From contig NZ_OX373462.1 in NCBI RefSeq assembly GCF_947331815.1, forward strand, positions 2,051,040-2,115,039: 64,000 nt of DNA. The letters run 5' to 3'. The translations under genes were made by a program, and so were the position numbers. The stretch is from Cyanobacterium sp. uoEpiScrs1. Lineage in GTDB: Bacteria > Cyanobacteriota > Cyanobacteriia > Cyanobacteriales > Microcystaceae. This document shows, piece after piece, positions 58,352 to 64,000 of this stretch (position 1 is its first letter; each line of letters begins with the position of its first letter). A model generated the notes under the pieces. It saw nothing but the letters and a program-made list of their open reading frames with translations. It did not search any database and was not told the DNA's origin.

Positions 58352-59773
58352 TTATTGAGCAGCCCATTCAGTATGAATAAATTCGCCTCTGGGTTTATCA
58401 ATACGTTCGTAAGTATGAGCCCCGAAATAATCTCTTTGTGCTTGAGTTAGATTCTGAGGCAAACCAGCACGACGATAACTATCAAAATAGTCTAAAGAGC
58501 CACTAAACGCAGGAACAGCAATCCCCATTTTACTAGCCAATATTAATACCTCACGCCATGCCCCTTGACGATCTAAGATACTTTGCTTAAATTCAGGAGC
58601 TAACAATAAATTTGGCAAAGTTGGGTTATCGACAAATGCTTTTTTAATCTTGTCAAGAAAACCAGCACGAATGATACAACCGCCTTTCCAAATACGAGCA
58701 GATTCAGGTAGACTGACCCCGTAATTGTACTCTGCTGAGGCTTTAGCAATTAAAGCCATCCCTTGAGCGTACGAACACATTTTAGAACAATACAAAGCAT
58801 CTCGTACTTTGTTAACAAATGCCTTGGCATCTCCTTCAAATTTAGCTGCAGGTCCGGGTAGTTCTTTTGAGGCAGCCACTCGTTCATCTTTGTATGAAGA
58901 CATGACCCGTGCGTTGACCGCAGCGTATATAGTAGGAATAGGAACTCCTAGCTCTAAAGAAGTCATAACTGTCCAGCGTCCAGTTCCTTTTTGTCCTGCG
59001 GAGTCGAGAATGAGGTCTACCAGGTGTTTTTTAGTTTCTGGGTCTTTATATTTGAAAATGTCGGTGGTAATTTCAATTAGAAAAGAATTAAGTTCATCAG
59101 TAGTATTCCATTCTTTGAAGACCTCGTGCAACTCTTCATTACTCAACCCTAAGCCATTTTTCATTATGTCATAGGCTTCAGCGATCAATTGCATATCACC
59201 ATACTCAATACCATTATGCACCATTTTTACATAGTGACCGGCTCCACCGCGCCCCACAAAGGTTACACAAGGTCCATCATCGACTTGAGCGGCAATTTTG
59301 GTTAGAATAGGTTCAAGTTCTCTATAGGCAGCTTCTGTACCTCCGGGCATTAAGCTAGGTCCATTTAATGCACCCTCTTCTCCACCACTAACACCCATTC
59401 CTACAAAACCAAGTCCGGTGGCTTCTAATTCTTGAGTACGTCTTTCGGTATCCTCATAAAGAGAGTTACCGCCATCAATGATCATATCTCCTTCTTCAAG
59501 GAGAGGCTTTAAGTCTTGAATGACGTAATCAACAGGTTTTCCGGCTTGAACCATCACCAGAAGTTTACGAGGCCGTTCTAGGGTTTTGACTAATTCTTCT
59601 AAGGAGTAGGCCGCTTTTATATCTTTGCCGGCGGCCCGGGTACTCATGAATCTGTCTGTTTTCTCTCGGCTACGGTTGTAAACAGCAATAGGATAACCAC
59701 GACTCTCTACATTAAGAGCTAGGTTTTCCCCCATCACGGCTAAACCGATTACAGCAAAGGTACGTTTCGTCAT
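58352..59773 (-). CDS. gnd: 6-phosphogluconate dehydrogenase (decarboxylating)
   Basis: A 473-residue enzyme of the oxidative pentose phosphate pathway giving ribulose 5-phosphate, CO2 and NADPH. The NADP fold begins FAVIGLAVMGENLALN (residues 5-20). The substrate signature IDGGNSLYEDTERR is near 98, GVSGGEEGALNGPSLMPGG near 128 and the catalytic Lys in GHYVKMVHNGIEYGDMQ near 184. In diazotrophic cyanobacteria this route supplies reductant for nitrogenase, so retention is expected. Complete. Confidence 0.98.
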   Translation of the reverse strand: MTKRTFAVIGLAVMGENLALNVESRGYPIAVYNRSREKTDRFMSTRAAGKDIKAAYSLEELVKTLERPRKLLVMVQAGKPVDYVIQDLKPLLEEGDMIIDGGNSLYEDTERRTQELEATGLGFVGMGVSGGEEGALNGPSLMPGGTEAAYRELEPILTKIAAQVDDGPCVTFVGRGGAGHYVKMVHNGIEYGDMQLIAEAYDIMKNGLGLSNEELHEVFKEWNTTDELNSFLIEITTDIFKYKDPETKKHLVDLILDSAGQKGTGRWTVMTSLELGVPIPTIYAAVNARVMSSYKDERVAASKELPGPAAKFEGDAKAFVNKVRDALYCSKMCSYAQGMALIAKASAEYNYGVSLPESARIWKGGCIIRAGFLDKIKKAFVDNPTLPNLLLAPEFKQSILDRQGAWREVLILASKMGIAVPAFSGSLDYFDSYRRAGLPQNLTQAQRDYFGAHTYERIDKPRGEFIHTEWAAQ

Positions 59774-60560
59774 ATAATTGCTACCAAATCTACTTGGTTC
59801 TTATCAAAAAGGGTTCTTGCCATTGCATAAGGAATCGGCTTATTTGACACTAGTAAAAGCTGAGGCTTTGTTATGGTCAACTTTTGCCTTATGCCTATTT
59901 ACCTTTTGCCTTCCGCGTAGCGGTACACCCCGATTAGTCTAACGTTCTTTAGTCTAACGTTGAATTTTTAGTTTCCCCTATTCTTTAAACAGTATCTTAA
60001 CAAGGCAGTGACTAAAAGTCAGAAGCCCAAAGTTAGAAATCAGCAATTAAGTCTCTTTTTCCCTTTAACTTTGCCTACAATTGGTATTTTATTAAAATGG
60101 ATTATCATATGACAATTTGTAGATTATCCTTTATCAATTAGTATTTTTAGTTACACTTTAGTTTTTTCTTAACATGTATCTACAAGTTCTTCAATCAATG
60201 AAAGTAAACAATACTATGTTGAGGCTGGATAAACTTTTATTCAGAACGAAGATAGAAAAAATAAGTATATAAAAAAAATATATATCTGCCATAATGAATT
60301 AATAAAATCTTAATCTCATTGAATTCAAGATAAATTTCCAAAACAGAATATCCTATAGTGTTATTGATGTTAATAGTGTCATTAGTTATTGTTGTATTTT
60401 ATATCAAGAATAGATAAAAATTATTATTTCATAATTGATTTCTTTGTAAAATCAATAATAATTAAGTTATTAGATTTAATAATTTAATTATTATTAAACT
60501 TGAATTTGAATAAAATGACAATTGTTCTCTCTTCTTTGTAACAACTTCTAGATAATTATA
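59774..60560. other. 0.79-kb gap with short cyanobacterial-style repeats
   Basis: At 59877-59920 the heptamer-like TTGCCTT/TGCCTAT units recur (CTTTTGCCTTATGCC, CCTTTTGCCTTCC), then a GC-rich TTCCGCGTAGCGG. TTAGTCTAACGTT then occurs twice (59934-59963). These resemble the short tandem repeats scattered in related genomes. No gene is seen. Confidence 0.6.
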
Positions 60561-61136
60561 ATGATCAATGATTCTGAAAAGTTTCAAAACAAAAAAATTA
60601 TTTTAGTAACTGGTCCCACTCGTTCAGGTAAAAGTGAATGGGCTGAAACCCTAGCTAAAAAATCTGGAAAACCCGTTATTTATATAGCAACAGCCTTAGA
60701 AAATACTCAGGATCAAGAATGGCAAGAAAGGATTACTCGTCATCAAGAACGTCGTCCTTCCTATTGGGAAGTTCAATGGATTCCCTATAACTTATCAGTG
60801 ATCTTGGAAACAATTACACCGCCTTATTGTCTTTTGATTGATTCCGTAGGCACCTGGGTTGCCAATTGTCTAGAACAAGATAATTCAACCTGGATAGAAA
60901 CGGTGGATCAATTCTTAGTCCGTCTAGAAACAACTACTGTCGATGTAATTTTAGTAGCTGAAGAGGCAGGATGGGGAATTGTTCCGGCTTTTCCCTTAGG
61001 ACGTAAATTTCGTGATCGCTTAGGGGACTTAACTCGAAACCTGGGTTTGATCTCTAATCCAGTGTATTTGGTGTCTGGAGGTCACGCTCTTAACCTAAGT
61101 TCACTTGGTGAACCTCTGACGAGAAAACAATTGTGA
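60561..61136 (+). CDS. cobU: adenosylcobinamide kinase / adenosylcobinamide-phosphate guanylyltransferase
   Basis: A 191-residue bifunctional enzyme of the nucleotide-loop assembly of cobalamin: it phosphorylates adenosylcobinamide and then adds GMP. The P-loop GPTRSGKS is at residues 18-25. His61 in TRHQERRP is the GMP-accepting position. LLIDSVGTWVANCL and VAEEAGWGIVPAFPLGRKFRD are family hallmarks. It lies away from cobQ and cobK, upstream of a cysteine-rich conserved gene. Confidence 0.96.
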   Translation: MINDSEKFQNKKIILVTGPTRSGKSEWAETLAKKSGKPVIYIATALENTQDQEWQERITRHQERRPSYWEVQWIPYNLSVILETITPPYCLLIDSVGTWVANCLEQDNSTWIETVDQFLVRLETTTVDVILVAEEAGWGIVPAFPLGRKFRDRLGDLTRNLGLISNPVYLVSGGHALNLSSLGEPLTRKQL

Positions 61137-61218
61137 ATTTTCAATTACAAAGAAAGGTGAAAACTAATGCAGATGTTAGCATGAGGGCATATCGCTGACC
61201 ATGGAAAGGTTTATAAGT

Positions 61219-61638
61219 ATGGCTTCGAAAGCACAGGTGAAACATTATCTTGCTTATTGGTTCCAACTGGGCAAACAGGTTGTACTTCCCAACCGTCAAC
61301 AAAAATTGTGTCCTAGCCAGATATTTCGGGGCAATACCTATTCTTACGAATTCGAAAGCTACTGGCAATATATCTTTACCGCTAGTAATGATTGTTATCT
61401 AGAGGGCGCTGAACAGTCCATTCAACAATTATTAAGTCCTGAGTGGAAGGTTGTCGAGTGCACAAAGTGTCGGATGCCTTGCCCCATTGCTATTTCTGAA
61501 AATGCTTCTCCTATATGTCTTTGTCTTGATTTGCCTGGTTGGCCAAATACTAAATTACCTTCTCCAAGATCTGCTGTTGATAATCAAACCCATTTGGCTC
61601 GCATTCAACAACGACTTGCACAATTAAACTATGACTAG
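61219..61638 (+). CDS. conserved cysteine-rich protein of unknown function
   Basis: A protein of 139 residues from ATG 61219, chosen because GGAAAGG lies 9 nt before it. An upstream ATG at 61201 adds six residues and lacks a ribosome site. The N-terminal SKAQVKHYLAYWFQLGKQV looks conserved among cyanobacteria. Cysteines form CTKCRMPC (81, 84, 88) and CLC (100, 102), a likely zinc or iron site, followed by DLPGWPNTKLPSPRS. It is soluble, with no signal peptide. It follows cobU by 82 bp and may share its transcript. I do not recognise a named domain. Confidence 0.75.
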   Translation: MASKAQVKHYLAYWFQLGKQVVLPNRQQKLCPSQIFRGNTYSYEFESYWQYIFTASNDCYLEGAEQSIQQLLSPEWKVVECTKCRMPCPIAISENASPICLCLDLPGWPNTKLPSPRSAVDNQTHLARIQQRLAQLNYD

Positions 61639-61672
61639 TTGAATCTCTATCTATTTAGCTAGGCAAAAGTAA

Positions 61673-62095
61673 TTACATTAATCTTTCGGCTGCATTGGCT
61701 AAGTCTGAAGCAACACGAGTGGAATAGGGTTTGATAAGCCACCAAATTAGTGAGGATAGCCATCCGTGTAAATCTACTGAACAGGAAATGTAAGGACCTC
61801 ACGGAGTGGACTCTATCTGATAAGTGGTTTTCTGTTCAATTTCTGGAATGACTATAACCCGTATACTTGACAACTCTCCTGTTCTGATATTTTCTATAAA
61901 TAGGCGAATGGGAATGGGAATGAGGCGTGTTGCTGCTTAGTAAATTAACCCCAGTTTTGTTATTAATCCTGACGGAACATTCGTTATTGAAAATAAAGGA
62001 TGCCAATAAACATTAGCCAGATTAATTAATTGTTACAAAAAAAATCATACGAGTGGTACTGACGATACTCTACCTTTTGTAGAGAGAAAGCGCAT
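61673..62095 (-). pseudogene. broken SRPBCC-like cyanobacterial gene
   Basis: On the minus strand a protein-like sequence runs for about 115 codons: WHPLFSITNVPSGLI, then after a TAA LIPIPIRLFIENIRTG and VIVIPEIEQKTTYQIEST, then after a TGA (61799-61801) GPYISCSVDLHGWLSSLIWW and YSTRVASDLANAAERLM, with a genuine stop at 61673. The TGA follows Pro where an Arg codon CGA would fit, and the TAA fits a former CAA. The N-terminal part is in another frame. I recall intact relatives of this pattern in cyanobacteria, annotated as SRPBCC-family or unknown. Start is approximate. Confidence 0.8.
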
Positions 62096-63004
62096 ATATA
62101 ATTACCTTTGATGGTCATTAAAGAGAAATAAAGCATAATAATCTCCTCTACTGTCATAACTCTATGGCAAATTTATTAGACTATAACACTTAACTTTTGC
62201 AACACTCATAGTTAATTCAAAGTATCAACATTCAGGTAATATGCAATGGCAGTGTGGAAATATATCCTTTAGGGTAATTAATTACTATTTTTGAGAATAT
62301 ACTCTACTCTTATTTAATTTTTTACACATACAAAATATAAAATTTATACTCATAATATGAGAACTACAGGGTGAAAAAGATAAGATAGATATTTTTTAAA
62401 AAACATAGAAAGAAACTTAGCATTGAAGAAAAATAATAAAGTTCGATCACAGGTTTCTGCCATGAATCAAGGTCGTGGGTGAACGTTAATGAGGTTTAGA
62501 TAAAAAAGCAAGTTAATCAGATGACAACTGGAACACAGATAAAGTCTATTCGAAAGAATGGACGATCACTAAGCACTTTTTTTTACTTTTAATAAATTAC
62601 CAGGTGTCCTTAGACTTATAAATTTTTAGATCTATTTTTATCACTCCCATAGCCTCTAAAATTTTTAATTACAGTTCTTTTAGCTTGACATCACTATTCG
62701 TGTTTTTCTAGGGGCTATATAGCTATGAATAGTTAATTACCGGTGTTCTAAAAAACAAGCTAATAAAATTTATGACTTTGATAAAATATTGAGGCAAAAA
62801 ATAATATTAAGATTAAATTGCAAGGTGCAATTACTTGATATATTTACTCTAATCAGATTAACTCTTTATTCTTTAAAGTAATAAGTTGATTCTATTTAGA
62901 ATATAAGTCCTATTAGGATAATTATGCTTTAGATATTTAATAGGAGCATCACTAATTTTTGCTAACGTAAAAATTATAAATAAATACTTTTACATTAGCA
63001 AAAA
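62096..63004. other. 0.9-kb gap upstream of the pseudogene
   Basis: It likely includes the eroded N-terminus and promoter of the pseudogene. A slightly GC-richer stretch at 62450-62575 reads like fragmentary codons on the plus strand (NQGRG, then stops) but matches nothing I know. No RNA gene is seen. Confidence 0.5.
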
Positions 63005-63787
63005 TTAACTAGAGGCACTAGTATAAAAACGGAGGGCAAATTGCCAGAAATAGTGAGAAATTAGTAAAATAGATAATGCAACTAGTATTGCACATAAAAT
63101 CCATAAAACTTCTATCTTTCCTAAAAGTACTTCTGCTGGAACAGTGGTTAAAAAAGTAACTGGAACCACAAAAGTGAAGAAAAAACGATATACTGCAGGA
63201 TAAGCACTTATTGGGTACCTACCTGCTTCTAGTAATCCCCTAAGGACTTCAGTGACATTATAAATCTTAACAAACCATACACTAGTTGCTCCTAAGATAA
63301 ACCAAATACCATATAGTATGATGATACCTAACATTGTTGTTATGCAACTGAGTATATAGTCTCCCATATGTAAAGATAGTTTAGAACTAAAATAGGAAAT
63401 TATAATTATTCCAAAAACTAAATCTGAAAATCCCCAAGGAGATATAATTCTACAAGATAACCAAAATTGACTACTAATTGGTTTCAATAGTACAAAATCT
63501 AAGGTTCCTCTTTCCACTTGTTCAACAATTCTGTTCAGATTAGGGACTAAGAAAGTAGTAGAAATACCTTGTAAGAAGGTAAACATTCCTACTACTATCA
63601 TTGCTTCGTCCCAAGTCCATCCCTGAAAAGTATAACCATTTCCATAGAAGAGGGATAAGCTAAATAAACTCCCAATTAAATTAGCAAAACCGCTAACTAT
63701 AGCAATTACAAAGTTAAAACGATATTCTAATTCTGCTGTTAATGCTGTCGCCCAAAATAATCGTAAAACTTGTAAATAGGTTTTCAT
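63005..63787 (-). CDS. ABC-2 type transporter permease (COG3694-like)
   Basis: A 260-residue integral membrane protein with about six hydrophobic helices and the pattern typical of ABC-2 permeases: an N-terminal amphipathic segment MKTYLQVLRLFWATALTAELEYR, then VEQVERGTLDFVLLKPISSQF (split conserved loop) near residue 91, and VPVTFLTTVPAEVLLG near 208. Such permeases pair with a DRR-type ATPase and often a second permease. Neither is in view, but the gene upstream is cut by the window edge. Substrate unknown. Confidence 0.88.
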   Translation of the reverse strand: MKTYLQVLRLFWATALTAELEYRFNFVIAIVSGFANLIGSLFSLSLFYGNGYTFQGWTWDEAMIVVGMFTFLQGISTTFLVPNLNRIVEQVERGTLDFVLLKPISSQFWLSCRIISPWGFSDLVFGIIIISYFSSKLSLHMGDYILSCITTMLGIIILYGIWFILGATSVWFVKIYNVTEVLRGLLEAGRYPISAYPAVYRFFFTFVVPVTFLTTVPAEVLLGKIEVLWILCAILVALSILLISHYFWQFALRFYTSASS

Positions 63788-63819
63788 TGTAGTTTATTGC
63801 TTACTATTGTTGTTCAAAA

Positions 63820-64000
63820 CTATGGCATCCATTCAAATATGATGCTGATCATACTATCTTTTTTTACTTGTGAGTTTTGTTTTTCAATCTTAGTAGCTAA
63901 GCGAATATTTTTAATAATTGCATAGCCAAAATGAAAAGTTGTAATTCCTATTTCATTATCTTTCCCAGGAGAAATAAAACTATGAGACAATGAAACATCT
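63820..64000 (-). CDS. C-terminal part of an unidentified gene, cut by the right edge
   Basis: An open minus-strand frame enters at 64000 and ends in TAG at 63820-63822, giving the last 59 residues. The sequence (SPGKDNEIGITTFHFGYAIIKNIRLATK in part, then ISIIFEWMP at the end) alternates polar and hydrophobic residues like beta strands. Only 32 bp separate it from the ABC-2 permease downstream, so the two are probably co-transcribed. I do not recognise the family. Confidence 0.65.
   Translation of the reverse strand, partial: DVSLSHSFISPGKDNEIGITTFHFGYAIIKNIRLATKIEKQNSQVKKDSMISIIFEWMP

Noticed and set aside
62450..62600. Possible gene fragment beginning near ATG 62461
   Set aside because: Stops appear every few codons in all frames and I recognise no family; too weak to call a pseudogene.

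Overview
The window is most likely from a cyanobacterium with a shrinking, AT-rich genome. Cyanobacteria-specific families appear throughout: a Npun_F0494-type protein, CGLD27/Ycf36, PSRP-3/Ycf65, a cyanobacterial DpsA, a UbiA prenyltransferase of the plastoquinone type and a Ski2-like DExH helicase. The 16S rRNA gene also looks like the unicellular diazotroph (Cyanothece/Crocosphaera) group. About 40 protein genes fill only about 60% of the window. Very AT-rich gaps of 0.4-1.4 kb separate many genes, and two of them hold recognisable gene remains. Together with a hydrogenase maturation protease (HupW type), this fits a nitrogen-fixing endosymbiont in genome reduction. A spheroid body of a rhopalodiacean diatom fits the low gene density best, with the UCYN-A lineage as the alternative. 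This is inference; the 16S gene at 51892-53377 would settle it.

Layout. 1-12 kb: an S8 protease running off the left edge, glutaredoxin, dxs, uppP, a CobW-type metallochaperone, dpsA, hupW and an S-formylglutathione hydrolase, most of them alone between wide gaps. 12-21 kb: a secreted TPR protein, larC, a UPF0104 membrane protein, a PlsC-type acyltransferase, a YkgJ-type cysteine-cluster protein and cobK. 21-25 kb: two serine tRNAs, and a likely minus-strand operon of a Npun_F0494-type protein, cobQ and a small [2Fe-2S] ferredoxin, divergent from a Bcp peroxiredoxin. 25-36 kb: a DExH helicase, mnmE, rimI, clpC and a secreted S8 protease. 36-47 kb: a TPR/membrane protein, then rsfS, CGLD27, asparaginase and tRNA-fMet; ubiA divergent from ppx; atpB-atpE (beta and epsilon) converging on pth-PSRP-3. 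48-51 kb: pgm and a TPR protein. 51.6-56.9 kb: an rRNA operon, 16S - tRNA-Ile - 23S - 5S, with promoter and terminator. 57-64 kb: dapL, gnd, cobU, a cysteine-rich conserved protein, a broken SRPBCC-like gene and an ABC-2 permease beside a partial gene.

Together the genes keep energy coupling (F1 subunits, prenylquinone), the oxidative pentose phosphate route (gnd, pgm), isoprenoid and peptidoglycan precursors (dxs, uppP, dapL), translation upkeep, peroxide defence, and parts of cobalamin and nickel metabolism. Cobalamin genes lie at three separate sites (cobK, cobQ, cobU). I see no CRISPR array, insertion sequence, prophage or defence island. The unusual material is in the gaps: a decayed partial copy of ppx, a pseudogene whose stops look like C-to-T changes, and a set of long, nearly perfect short-loop inverted repeats, including a 32-bp palindrome just after the pgm stop codon.
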